Assembly (NCBI GenBank): GCA_026417115.1
Contig: JAOADW010000038.1
Location: 28,702-92,701 of the forward strand
Direction of reading: 5' to 3'
Length of the DNA stretch: 64,000 nt
Source of the DNA: Rhodocyclaceae bacterium
Lineage (GTDB): Bacteria > Pseudomonadota > Gammaproteobacteria > Burkholderiales > Rhodocyclaceae
Shown here in pieces: positions 18,592 through 27,001 of this stretch. The position numbers and the translations under genes are program-made. Within the stretch, counting starts at the first letter, position 1; every line of letters begins with the position of its first letter. The notes under the pieces are model-generated. The model did no database searches and was not told the DNA's origin. It saw only the letters and a program-made list of their open reading frames with translations.

Positions 18592-20763
18592 TTACCTTTC
18601 TGGTCGCCAACGTTTGAGCAACAACGAATTGCTCACCACCGATACCGACGAGGCTGCCATCGCCGCCCCTGCGATGATGGGATCCAGCAACCCCAACGCT
18701 GCTGCAGGAATCCCGATCACATTGTAGATGAAGGCCCAAAAGAGGTTCTGGCGAATCTTGGCCAAGCACGCCTGGGAAAGAGAAATCGCATCGGCCACGC
18801 CCTGGAGGTCGTTTTTGATCAAGATGATATCGGCCGTCTTCAAGGCGACATCGGAGCCTGCTCCCATGGCGAAGGAGACGTCCGCACTCGCCAGGGCAGG
18901 CGCATCGTTGATGCCGTCTCCCGCCATGCCAACGATGCGCCCTTCGCGCTTGAGCGCTGCCACGTGCTGCGCTTTCTCAGCCGGCAAAACACGGGCGAAA
19001 TAGCGCACAATGCCGGCTTCTGCCGCGATCGCCTTGGCCGCCGCCTCGTGATCGCCTGTCAGCATCACCACCTCGACGCCCAACCGTTTGAGACGCGCGA
19101 CGGCATCCCGCGCGGTCTTCTTGAGAGGGTCCGTCACGGTCAATCGCGCGATGACCTTCCCGCCGACGGCGACGGCGATCTCGCTTGCCTCGGTGTTTTC
19201 GCGCGCAAGCCCCAGCCATTCGGGTGCGCCGACCGCAACCTCCACGCCCGCCACGCGTCCGCGAATCCCTTTTCCCGCCTCATTGACCACCGCCTCGGGA
19301 ATCGCCAAGGACACGTTGCGGCGCTTGGCCTCTTCGACCACAGCGAGCGCCAAGGGATGCGTCGACGCGCTTTCGAGGCTCGCTGCCAGCTGCAGCACCG
19401 CTTCTTCGGACCAGTGCGGATTGCTCACCTCGATCGCAGTCAAGGCAGGCCGGCCTTCGGTCAAGGTGCCCGTCTTATCGACGGCGAGAATCGCCATCTT
19501 CTCGGCGAGCTCCAGGGCTTGCGCGTTGCGCACCAAAATACCGGCGCGCGCAGCCTGCCCCGTCCCGACCATGATGGCGGTCGGCGTAGCCAAGCCCAGC
19601 GCACAGGGGCAGGCGATCACGAGCACCGCGACGGCGTTGATCAATGATTGCGTGAAATCGCCGCCGATCAGCCACCAGGCGGCAAAGGTCAGCAAAGCGA
19701 TGAAAACCACGGCAGGCACGAAAATCGCCGCAATGCGGTCGGCAAGCCGTTGCACGGGCGCCTTCGACCCCTGCGCCTCCTCGACCAAACGCACGATGCC
19801 AGCAAGCAAAGTATGGCGCCCGACGCCGAGTGCTTCGATGCGCAACAGTCCCTCGCCATTGATCGTGCCGGCATAGACCAAGTCGCCTTCTTTTTTCGCC
19901 ACACGCCGGCTCTCGCCCGTCAGCATCGCCTCATCGAGGTGAGACGACCCTGCGAGGATACGCCCATCGACGGGAACCGCCTCACCCGGACGCACTTGCA
20001 CACAATCCCCAGGAATCAGGCTCTTGACTGGCAATTCGACGAGGACGCCCGCCTTTTCGACATGAGCCGTCGCAGGTTGCAAGCGCACGAGCGCCTCGAT
20101 CGCCTCGCCGGTTTTCGCCTTTGCACGCGCCTCCAGGATCTTGCCGAGCAAAACCAAGGTGATGACGGTCGCCGAGGCTTCAAAATACACATGGCGATGC
20201 CAATCCAAGAGCCAGACGACCGTACTGTAGGCCCAGGCCATCGTCGTCCCAAGCGCGACGAGGACATCCATGTTGCCAGAGCCGCCCCGGATCGCCTTCC
20301 AACCGCCCACGTAGAAACGTGCGCCGATCCAAAACTGCACCGGCGTCGCGAGCAGGAACTGGAGCCAGCGAGGCAGCCAATCATCATGCACGCCACCGCC
20401 CGCATAGACCATGTAGGGCATTTGCGCCACGAGCGGCAGGGTCAGCAACGCAGCGATCCAGAAGCGGCGTTTTTCCTGCAGTAAGGCGGCCTCCTTGCGC
20501 GCCTTCTCTTCCTGCCGGCTCTCCTCGCTCGTCGGCGTGGCGGAAAATCCTGCCTTGACGATCGTGTCGATGATCCTACCCAGATCCACTCGGCTTACGT
20601 CGAAGCGTACATGAGCACGCTCGGCGGCCAGATTCACCGTCGCCTCGACACCCGGCAGCTTATTGAGCTGGCGCTCGATGCGCGCCGAGCAGGCGGCGCA
20701 GGTCATGCCGCCGATCGCCAGCTCGGCAGTCTCAAGCCTCGGCGCTGCAGTCGATTCGCTCAT
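18592..20763 (-). CDS. copA: Copper-exporting P1B-type ATPase CopA
   Basis: The 723-residue pump has one N-terminal HMA domain (GMTCAAC, Cys22 and Cys25), eight membrane helices, the CPC metal site (IACPCALGLATPTAI), phosphorylation motif DKTGT, an intact HP signature (STHPLA) and GDGINDAPAL. It expels Cu+ from the cytoplasm, and in some bacteria supplies periplasmic proteins. The order on the minus strand is TauE/SafE-like, rhodanese, copA, copZ with gaps of 22, 0 and 9 bases, consistent with one operon. It differs from the ATPase at 674-3133, which has an extra HMA_2 domain and SEHY, and from CcoI at 37.6 kb. Confidence 0.94.
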   Translation of the reverse strand: MSESTAAPRLETAELAIGGMTCAACSARIERQLNKLPGVEATVNLAAERAHVRFDVSRVDLGRIIDTIVKAGFSATPTSEESRQEEKARKEAALLQEKRRFWIAALLTLPLVAQMPYMVYAGGGVHDDWLPRWLQFLLATPVQFWIGARFYVGGWKAIRGGSGNMDVLVALGTTMAWAYSTVVWLLDWHRHVYFEASATVITLVLLGKILEARAKAKTGEAIEALVRLQPATAHVEKAGVLVELPVKSLIPGDCVQVRPGEAVPVDGRILAGSSHLDEAMLTGESRRVAKKEGDLVYAGTINGEGLLRIEALGVGRHTLLAGIVRLVEEAQGSKAPVQRLADRIAAIFVPAVVFIALLTFAAWWLIGGDFTQSLINAVAVLVIACPCALGLATPTAIMVGTGQAARAGILVRNAQALELAEKMAILAVDKTGTLTEGRPALTAIEVSNPHWSEEAVLQLAASLESASTHPLALAVVEEAKRRNVSLAIPEAVVNEAGKGIRGRVAGVEVAVGAPEWLGLARENTEASEIAVAVGGKVIARLTVTDPLKKTARDAVARLKRLGVEVVMLTGDHEAAAKAIAAEAGIVRYFARVLPAEKAQHVAALKREGRIVGMAGDGINDAPALASADVSFAMGAGSDVALKTADIILIKNDLQGVADAISLSQACLAKIRQNLFWAFIYNVIGIPAAALGLLDPIIAGAAMAASSVSVVSNSLLLKRWRPER

Positions 20764-21144
20764 CTAATCGAAATTGATCGGCTCTGGCTTTTCGACAGGC
20801 CGCCCTTCATGGCTCCACGCTTCGAAGCCACCTGCCATCGATACGACATTGGTATAGCCGATCTTTTGCAATTGCACGGCCGACAATGCCGCACGGCCGC
20901 TGGTGCGGCAATAGAGCAGCACGGCGCTGTCCTTGTTGGCGCACTCAGGCACCATGCCGATCTTAAATTCCAAGATGCCGCGTGGAATGTTGATCGCGCC
21001 CGGCAGATGTCCCGCAGCATATTCGTCGTATTCGCGCACGTCGATGACTACGCATTGGCCAAGCAGGGACTGCGCCACAGCCGGCGTCACTTCTTTGATG
21101 TGCGCCTTCGCTTCGACGACCAGATCGTGAGGAGTCAGTGCCAT
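20764..21144 (-). CDS. Rhodanese-domain protein
   Basis: The 126-residue protein is a single rhodanese domain with the active-site loop CRTSGRA (Cys79) and the conserved VIDVREYDEYAAGHLPGA stretch. It could transfer sulfane sulfur or serve as a thiol redox partner. Its stop lies directly before the copA start, so it belongs to the copper operon, where a sulfur- or thiol-linked role in copper handling is possible but unproven. No signal peptide is visible, so it is cytoplasmic. Confidence 0.85.
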   Translation of the reverse strand: MALTPHDLVVEAKAHIKEVTPAVAQSLLGQCVVIDVREYDEYAAGHLPGAINIPRGILEFKIGMVPECANKDSAVLLYCRTSGRAALSAVQLQKIGYTNVVSMAGGFEAWSHEGRPVEKPEPINFD

Positions 21145-21166
21145 CGTATTCTCTCCGTGAGGTTTA

Positions 21167-21844
21167 TTAGGGATTTCTTATTATCTCACGAGCCAGCCAA
21201 AACAGCCCTGCCATGCCAAAAGCCATGATCAACGCGCCAGCAGCGCATCGCAGGGCTCTGGCTTGCAAGAAGCGTCGTGCGCGCTGCGCCAACATCCCCA
21301 TCAGCAAGAGATGAGGCAGCGTGCCCAAACCGAAAGCCAACATCGCCAGCGCGCCACGGCCTGCAGACCCTTGCGTCATCGCCACCGTCAAGGCGCCATA
21401 GACCAACCCACAAGGCAACCAGCCCCACAGCATGCCCAACGGCAGCGCTTGTCGCACCCCTTGTACGGGCAAGAAACGTTTAGTCAGCGGTTGCAGCATG
21501 TGCCAGAGCCGTTGGCCGAGCTTTTCCAACCAAGCCAGCGACGCCGTTGCCCCGCAAAGATAGACGCCCATCGCGATCAGCATCGAACTCGCCAGAAACT
21601 GCAAGAAGCGTTGCCAAAAGACGAGCTCCGCGACGATCCCGCCCAGGGCGCCGGCAATGGCGCCGGCCGCCATGTAGCTCGAGAGGCGTCCGAGATGATA
21701 CGCCAGATGCACGCGCGGCGCGGCTTTGCCCGCGGGCGCCGACAAGGCAAGGGCGCTGATGATGCCGCCACACATGCCGGCGCAATGCGCGGCGCCGAGA
21801 AGGCCCACCAGCGCAAGGGCAAGAGGAGAATTGTCCGCGACCAT
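21167..21844 (-). CDS. DsbD_2/TauE-SafE-type integral membrane protein
   Basis: The 225-residue protein has about six helices, the signature GAAHCAGMCGG near its start and a second half with GWLPCGLVYGAL. It belongs to the same family as the protein at 3112-3810. Members next to copper ATPases and hemN/cco genes have been linked to cbb3 oxidase assembly, but the substrate is unknown. It is the first gene of the apparent operon with the rhodanese gene, copA and copZ, and hemN lies just upstream on the same strand. Confidence 0.82.
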   Translation of the reverse strand: MVADNSPLALALVGLLGAAHCAGMCGGIISALALSAPAGKAAPRVHLAYHLGRLSSYMAAGAIAGALGGIVAELVFWQRFLQFLASSMLIAMGVYLCGATASLAWLEKLGQRLWHMLQPLTKRFLPVQGVRQALPLGMLWGWLPCGLVYGALTVAMTQGSAGRGALAMLAFGLGTLPHLLLMGMLAQRARRFLQARALRCAAGALIMAFGMAGLFWLAREIIRNP

Positions 21845-21886
21845 GTGCGGATTCTACGCGCCGTCCGCAGAAGGCCGCCAAGGCTT

Positions 21887-23278
21887 TCAGATCACTTTCG
21901 AGTAACGGGTGCGCTCACGATCGGCGCGCAGATATTTATCGAACGCCATCGCGATCACGCGCACCAAAAGGCGGCCTTTCGGCTGCACGGTAATCCATTG
22001 GTCATCGATCGTCAGAAGGCCCGCCTGCTCCATCTCACGTAAGGCCGCGAGCTCCGGGGCGAAATAGGACTTGAAATCGATCAAATGCGCGATTTCGATC
22101 GATTCGATGGAGACCTCGAAATGACACATCAGGGCTTGGATGATCGCGCGCCGCAACAAATCGTCGGCCGTGAGCTCGATTCCTCGCATGACCGGCAATA
22201 GCCCCTGATCGAGCGCATCGTAATACTCGTCGAGCGTGCGAAAGTTCTGGCTATACGTCGGGCCCACCTTGCTGATCGCGGAGACGCCGAAAGCCAACAA
22301 ATCAGCCTCCGCATGCGTTGAATACCCTTGAAAATTGCGATGCAGACGCCCCTGGCGCTGGGCGATCGCGAGTTCGTCGTCGGGCTTGGCGAAATGGTCC
22401 ATGCCGATGAACACATAGCCGGCATCGGTCAGCCGCCGGATCGCCAATTGCAGGATCTGCAGCTTTTGCTCGGGAGTAGGCAAATCGGCCTCGTTGATGC
22501 GGCGTTGCGGCTTGGCGAGATTCGGCAAATGGGCATAGTTGTAGATCGACAGGCGATCGGGTGCGAGCTTGATCACTTCGTCGAGCGTATGATTGAAACT
22601 GATTACATTCTGTTTGGGCAAGCCGTAGATCAAATCGATGGCGATGCCCTTGAACCCGAACTCGCGCGCCGCCTCGATCACCTGCCGGGTCTCCTCGATG
22701 CTTTGGATGCGATTGACGGCCTGTTGCACACGCGCATCGAAATCTTGCACGCCGACGCTCATGCGATTGAAACCGAGTTCGGCCAAAAGCCTCACCGTTT
22801 CATGATCGACCTTGCGTGGATCGACCTCGATCGAATACTCCCCCCCAGGCAGCAAGCGGAAGTGGCGCTGGGTCATCTCCATCAGCCGGCGCATCTCCTC
22901 AGGAGACAAAAACGTCGGCGTTCCGCCGCCCCAATGGAGCTGGATCACCTCATGGGGGCCATCGAGCGCTTCCGCCTGCAGCGCCAGCTCTTTGCCCAAA
23001 TAGCGCAGATACTTCGCTGAGCGACCATGATCCTTCGTGATGATCTTGTTGCACGCGCAGTAATAACAGATCGTGTTGCAGAAGGGGATGTGAAAATATA
23101 ATGAAAGCGGTCTTGCATTGCCGCCCACTGTGCGCTTACCCAACCAAGCACGATAAGCCTTCTCGTCGAAGGCCTCGACGAATCGATCGGCAGTTGGGTA
23201 GGAGGTGTAGCGTGGGCCGCTCACATCGAAGCGGCGGATGATTTGAGGGTCGAAGATTAATTCTTGATAATGGCTCAC
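21887..23278 (-). CDS. hemN: Oxygen-independent coproporphyrinogen III oxidase
   Basis: The 463-residue radical-SAM enzyme converts coproporphyrinogen III to protoporphyrinogen IX without oxygen, for haem synthesis under low oxygen. The 4Fe-4S motif Cys67-x3-Cys71-x2-Cys74-x-Cys76 in FHIPFCNTICYYCAC is typical for true HemN rather than HemW. The GGGTP motif and HemN C-terminal domain are present and the length is standard. The neighbouring divergent fnr gene and the FNR box between them suggest oxygen-dependent control, though the box lies 141 bp before hemN. Confidence 0.95.
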   Translation of the reverse strand: MSHYQELIFDPQIIRRFDVSGPRYTSYPTADRFVEAFDEKAYRAWLGKRTVGGNARPLSLYFHIPFCNTICYYCACNKIITKDHGRSAKYLRYLGKELALQAEALDGPHEVIQLHWGGGTPTFLSPEEMRRLMEMTQRHFRLLPGGEYSIEVDPRKVDHETVRLLAELGFNRMSVGVQDFDARVQQAVNRIQSIEETRQVIEAAREFGFKGIAIDLIYGLPKQNVISFNHTLDEVIKLAPDRLSIYNYAHLPNLAKPQRRINEADLPTPEQKLQILQLAIRRLTDAGYVFIGMDHFAKPDDELAIAQRQGRLHRNFQGYSTHAEADLLAFGVSAISKVGPTYSQNFRTLDEYYDALDQGLLPVMRGIELTADDLLRRAIIQALMCHFEVSIESIEIAHLIDFKSYFAPELAALREMEQAGLLTIDDQWITVQPKGRLLVRVIAMAFDKYLRADRERTRYSKVI

Positions 23279-23418
23279 GTGACGTCACAGCAATGGGTCA
23301 ATGGACGGCGCTCGAGGCGTAGAGGCCGCTTCTTCCTTTCGAACAGAGCTAGCGCCGCGGTTCGATCGGATCTTCAGCAGATACGCAGAAAGCATGCCAA
23401 AAGCGCCGACACGGTGTG

Positions 23419-23432
23419 TTGACACAGATCAA
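23419..23432. promoter_or_regulatory. FNR box in the hemN-fnr intergenic region
   Basis: TTGAC-ACAG-ATCAA matches the FNR consensus TTGAT-N4-ATCAA at nine of ten positions. Its centre is 24.5 bp before the fnr ATG, a position that fits autorepression better than activation of fnr. It could also influence the divergent hemN promoter. Confidence 0.7.
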
Positions 23433-23449
23433 ACCCCCCTCAACCCCCC

Positions 23450-24208
23450 ATGGCCTCGCATCTGACTGCCGTCAAGCCTCTTGCCGCCTTGCGTGAGGCA
23501 TGCTCGCAATGCAACTTGCGTGAGCTTTGTTTGCCCGTTGGCCTCAGCGCCGACGAATTGGGCCAAATCGACGAGCTCGTCAAGCTCAGGCGGCGCATTC
23601 TGCGCGGTCAGAGCCTCTACCGCACCGGCGAGCCCTTTACCGCCTTGTATGCGGTCAAAACCGGATTTTTCAAAACCGAGATCCTGCTCGCAGACGGGCG
23701 CGAACAAGTGACCGGCTTTCAAATGGCTGGCGAGCTCCTCGGGCTCGATGGCATCGGCATGGAAAAGCACGCCTGCAACGCCATTGCGCTCGAGGATTCC
23801 GAGGTCTGCGTGTTGCCTTTCGCCGATCTCGAACGCTATTTCCATGAGATCGCCGCGCTCCAGCATCATTTCCATAAGGTGATGAGCCGAGAAATCGTCC
23901 GCGACCAGGGCGTCATGATGCTCTTGGGAGTGATGCGCGCCGAAGAACGGCTCGCGGCTTTCCTGCTCAACCTCTCGCAACGTTTCACGGCGCGCGGCTA
24001 TTCGCCGCACGAATTCAACCTGCGCATGACGCGCAATGAAATCGGCTCTTATCTTGGGCTCAAACTCGAAACCGTCAGCCGTGTGCTGTCTCGTTTTCAG
24101 GAAGAGGGGTTGATCCAGGTTCACCAGAAGCATATTCGCATCATCGACCCCGCAGGCCTCAAGAAAGTTCTCAGCGCACGCCAGGACTTCACCGAACGCC
24201 ATGGTTGA
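23450..24208 (+). CDS. fnr: FNR-type oxygen-sensing transcription regulator
   Basis: The 252-residue Crp-family protein has four candidate cluster ligands, Cys18, Cys21 and Cys27 in CSQCNLRELC plus Cys109, as in E. coli FNR. It also has a cyclic-nucleotide-like core and a helix-turn-helix recognition region, ETVSRVLSRFQEEGLI. It should bind a 4Fe-4S cluster without oxygen and activate anaerobic genes through TTGAT-N4-ATCAA sites, one of which precedes ccoN perfectly. The DNR-type regulator gene follows after 54 bases. The ATG is embedded in a C-rich stretch without a clear ribosome site. Confidence 0.93.
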   Translation: MASHLTAVKPLAALREACSQCNLRELCLPVGLSADELGQIDELVKLRRRILRGQSLYRTGEPFTALYAVKTGFFKTEILLADGREQVTGFQMAGELLGLDGIGMEKHACNAIALEDSEVCVLPFADLERYFHEIAALQHHFHKVMSREIVRDQGVMMLLGVMRAEERLAAFLLNLSQRFTARGYSPHEFNLRMTRNEIGSYLGLKLETVSRVLSRFQEEGLIQVHQKHIRIIDPAGLKKVLSARQDFTERHG

Positions 24209-24262
24209 GCAGCCGTTGCGAGATCACCGGCATACCCCCTGTTTTTTCCACGAGGAAGACTC

Positions 24263-24964
24263 ATGAGCCACGCTCATCACCATACCCTCGACATCCCTGC
24301 CCTGCTTTCCCGTCTGCCTTTGTTTCAAGAAATATCGCCGCAACACATCGCCTACCTGGCCGCCCACACCCGCGAAAAGCGGCTCGCCAAAGGAGAGATG
24401 CTGTTTCAAAAAGGCGACCAGCCCCGGGGTTTCTATTTGATCGTTTTTGGCCAAATCAAACTGGCCTTCCCTTCCTCGACCGGGCATGAAAAGGTCGTCG
24501 ACATCATCGGTCCGAAGCAAAGCTTTGGCGAAGCCGTCATGTTCATGGATCGCCCTTTTCCCGTGTTCGCCGAAGCCCTGGCCGATACTCTGCTTTTGCA
24601 TGTCGCCAAGGATGCCGTCTTCGAACTGTTGGAAAAGGATCCTCTCTTCGCCCGCCACATGCTTGCCGGGCTTGCCTTACGGCTACATTCGCTCCTGCAA
24701 GACGTCGAATCCTATAGCCTGCGCTCGAGCGCGCAGCGGGTGATCGGCTATCTCTTGCAGCATTGCCCCTCGGAAGGGCAATGTGTCGGGAAGGTCGAGA
24801 TCACGCTTCCGACCTCGAAACAGATCATCGCCTCGCGTCTGAATCTCACGCCGGAAACCCTCTCCCGCATCCTGCACGACCTCGTTGAAGCCAATTTGAT
24901 CACGGTGCAAGGCAAACACATCACCATCAACGATCTCGGGCGCTTGCGCGAATATGATCTCTGA
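24263..24964 (+). CDS. DNR/NnrR-type Crp-Fnr regulator, probable NO sensor
   Basis: The 233-residue Crp-family protein lacks the FNR cysteine cluster, has a His-rich start (SHAHHHT), a cNMP-type barrel and a recognition helix, TPETLSRILHDLVEANLI. This profile fits DNR/NnrR proteins, which sense nitric oxide through haem and control nir, nor and nos genes. It follows fnr in the same direction. Its last 38 bases overlap the convergent NnrS-like membrane gene. NO sensing is inferred from type and the neighbouring nitrosative-stress genes. Confidence 0.8.
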   Translation: MSHAHHHTLDIPALLSRLPLFQEISPQHIAYLAAHTREKRLAKGEMLFQKGDQPRGFYLIVFGQIKLAFPSSTGHEKVVDIIGPKQSFGEAVMFMDRPFPVFAEALADTLLLHVAKDAVFELLEKDPLFARHMLAGLALRLHSLLQDVESYSLRSSAQRVIGYLLQHCPSEGQCVGKVEITLPTSKQIIASRLNLTPETLSRILHDLVEANLITVQGKHITINDLGRLREYDL

Positions 24965-26222
24965 AGCGCCGGTAACGCCGCGCAACCTGAATCAGATTCG
25001 CGCCGAGCCACGCGCATTCGAGCGCCAGGGCAAGGCCGGCCGTCTGCGCGAGCGCGGGCCAAAAGATGGCTGCCGCCAAAAACGCCAACGCCGCCCAATG
25101 CGCATAGAGCTGGCGGCGCATCGAAGATTCCTCGAGCAGCTGATTCATCGTCGGCGGCATCATGCCGAAGCGGCAGAGACGCTGGAGGTGAAGCCAGCTC
25201 ATGAAGGGCGCGATCTTGTAAAGCATGCCCTCGATCGCCGAGACGAAGACGCCATGAATCGCGAAGACCCCCAAGAAGACGGCCACTTTGGGCTCGTCCG
25301 CGAAAACGGACATCGCCTCCAGGATGCCTCCCAGCGCAAGCGCCAACAGCGACAGCATCGCCGTGCGAAAAAAAAGGAAGGTTGCATCCACCTGACGACG
25401 GCGACGTTGTGCTTGCAGTCTGAGCGTCACCATGGCATAACCAGCGGCGAGAAGCAAAGCGATCGCACGCACCCATTCGGCGACGAGGGGCGCGGCCCGC
25501 AAAGCAGCCGTGGCGAATACGAGCACGAGCGAAAACGCCCAGGGAAAGACACGAGCAAACCACGCCGGGTAAGCGGGCGTGAGCTGAAACATCGGCACTA
25601 CATAGAAAGAAACGCCCACGAGCAACACCAACGCCCAACCTCCCAACCCCCAGCTCGCGTGCACATCCGTGAGTTCGAGATAGGGAAGTTCCCAGCCCAA
25701 GCCGAGTCCAAGCGCCAGGGTTGCGCCCAGGAAAGCAGTGATCATGAGCGCGGCAAGCGCCAAACGCAAGCTCCACAGGGTCGGCGTTTGAAGCGCCGTG
25801 CGGAACAAGGCCACCAACACCACGAGCGCGAACGCAAGCCCGGTGGGGGCGAGCAGAAGCGCCGCGATGAGGTAGCCGGCGGCTGCCTGCGTCAAAAAGG
25901 CGAAGACGAGCGCCAGCGCGCCCAGCGCCGCCGCAGGATGCACGACGTTTGCGACCCAAAGCGGGCGCCAAATGTTTCCCCCAATGGCGACGGGCACGAA
26001 CTGCATGAGCGCGCCCGCCATCGTCTGCAACATGAACCCCAGCACGAACAAATGCACGAGGGCCAGGGTCTCTGGCATCCAGCGGCTCTGCAGCGCGCCT
26101 GGCCCAGCCCAACAGAGCAGGACGCCTGCGACGACCCCGAACCAAGGCGCCGTGAGAAAAAAACGCATCGGCGCCGACCAAGGGGGCGCCTGCTCGAAGG
26201 AAAGGTTGGGATGAATGGCCAC
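24927..26222 (-). CDS. Polytopic membrane protein, NnrS-like
   Basis: The 431-residue protein has about twelve hydrophobic helices and little outside the membrane. Conserved-looking segments include LVHLFVLGFMLQTMAGAL and ASWGLGGWALVLLVG, with His residues that could hold haem or copper, as proposed for NnrS proteins. NnrS-like proteins protect denitrifiers from nitrosative stress. Its convergent overlap with the DNR-type gene and the neighbouring DUF2249 and hemerythrin genes support that setting. The family assignment is by general pattern only; a distant relative of haem-copper oxidase subunit I is an alternative. Confidence 0.6.
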   Translation of the reverse strand: MAIHPNLSFEQAPPWSAPMRFFLTAPWFGVVAGVLLCWAGPGALQSRWMPETLALVHLFVLGFMLQTMAGALMQFVPVAIGGNIWRPLWVANVVHPAAALGALALVFAFLTQAAAGYLIAALLLAPTGLAFALVVLVALFRTALQTPTLWSLRLALAALMITAFLGATLALGLGLGWELPYLELTDVHASWGLGGWALVLLVGVSFYVVPMFQLTPAYPAWFARVFPWAFSLVLVFATAALRAAPLVAEWVRAIALLLAAGYAMVTLRLQAQRRRRQVDATFLFFRTAMLSLLALALGGILEAMSVFADEPKVAVFLGVFAIHGVFVSAIEGMLYKIAPFMSWLHLQRLCRFGMMPPTMNQLLEESSMRRQLYAHWAALAFLAAAIFWPALAQTAGLALALECAWLGANLIQVARRYRRFRDHIRASARDR

Positions 26223-26234
26223 GCCGGCCCTCGA

Positions 26235-26480
26235 TCACGACGAAGGAGCGTGCCGGATGGTGATTTCGTGCGTGCCATCCTCCGCGACCCGCTCCTCCCA
26301 AACGAAGCCATTGTGGCGCAAGATATTGAAGAGCGGCAGCGGGTGGCAATACAGCAGCATCACGAGCTCGCCATCGACAGGCAGGCTGTCGAGCGCCATC
26401 AGCGCCCGTTCGAGCGGTTCCGGCGGCTGCATTTCGCGTCCATCAATGACGATGCGCTCACCCACCCGCAACCTCCTCAA
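26235..26480 (-). CDS. DUF2249-family protein
   Basis: The 81-residue protein matches the DUF2249 pattern: an opening strand with ..VIDGREMQPPEPLERAL.., then a short strand (GELVMLLYCHPLPLF) and an aromatic-rich end (GFVWEE). The fold is TusA-like. DUF2249 genes commonly sit beside hemerythrin and NO-response genes in denitrifiers; the biochemical role is unknown. It overlaps the hemerythrin gene by four bases and is 12 bases upstream of the NnrS-like gene. Confidence 0.75.
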   Translation of the reverse strand: MRRLRVGERIVIDGREMQPPEPLERALMALDSLPVDGELVMLLYCHPLPLFNILRHNGFVWEERVAEDGTHEITIRHAPSS

Positions 26481-26941
26481 ACGGCGCAGAAAGACGCCGC
26501 AAGCCGCTCATTTACCTGCGCCGCAAGGCTCGCTTCCTGTGCGGCGAGCGCGCGATCGAGCATCGGATAAAGGATGTTTTCTTCTTTCAGGTTGTGTTGC
26601 TGCATCATGATCAATAGCGTCTGCGCGGCGCCTAAAAAATCAGCCTCGTCTTTTCTTTCCAGCGCTGCGCGCATGGCCGCAACGAGCTCGCGCATCTGCC
26701 GATGTTCCATGCGCATCACTTGCGTCGGCCCGGCTATCATGCCGGTAGCGTTTTCGAACGCAGGGAACAGGAGTTCTTCCTCGGCGCGAAAATGATCCTC
26801 CAGTGCGCGCACGAAAAACGCGCACTGTTCTTGCGCTTGCGTCCAGTCGCACTTGCTCGCCGCCGCTTCTGCCGCCGCGAACGCCTCGTCGCAATGCTTG
26901 TGGTGTCGTTGCATCAAGAGAGAAAACGTCATGTAGCTCAT
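26477..26941 (-). CDS. Hemerythrin-like (HHE domain) protein
   Basis: The 154-residue protein is a four-helix HHE domain with His and carboxylate ligands in RHHKHCDE, DHFRAEEELLFP, MEHRQM and QQHNLKEENILYP. These can hold a non-haem di-iron centre that binds O2 or NO, as in YtfE/RIC-type and bacteriohemerythrin proteins. It leads a probable operon with the DUF2249 and NnrS-like genes. A repair role for iron-sulfur clusters or NO scavenging is likely but inferred. Confidence 0.85.
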   Translation of the reverse strand: MSYMTFSLLMQRHHKHCDEAFAAAEAAASKCDWTQAQEQCAFFVRALEDHFRAEEELLFPAFENATGMIAGPTQVMRMEHRQMRELVAAMRAALERKDEADFLGAAQTLLIMMQQHNLKEENILYPMLDRALAAQEASLAAQVNERLAASFCAV

Positions 26942-27001
26942 TCCATGGGGTTGAGGTTTATATATTTTGCCTTCTCTAACGGGCGAGCGCCTTGAGGCGG
27001 G

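Noticed and set aside
18379..19647. Plus-strand 422-codon frame over copZ and copA
   Set aside because: Antisense shadow of the copper genes; composition is His/Arg-rich and unlike a protein family.
24748..26349. Long minus-strand frame of 533 codons overlapping the NnrS-like gene
   Set aside because: It is an Arg/Ala/Gly-rich shadow of the membrane protein gene in another frame, caused by high GC.
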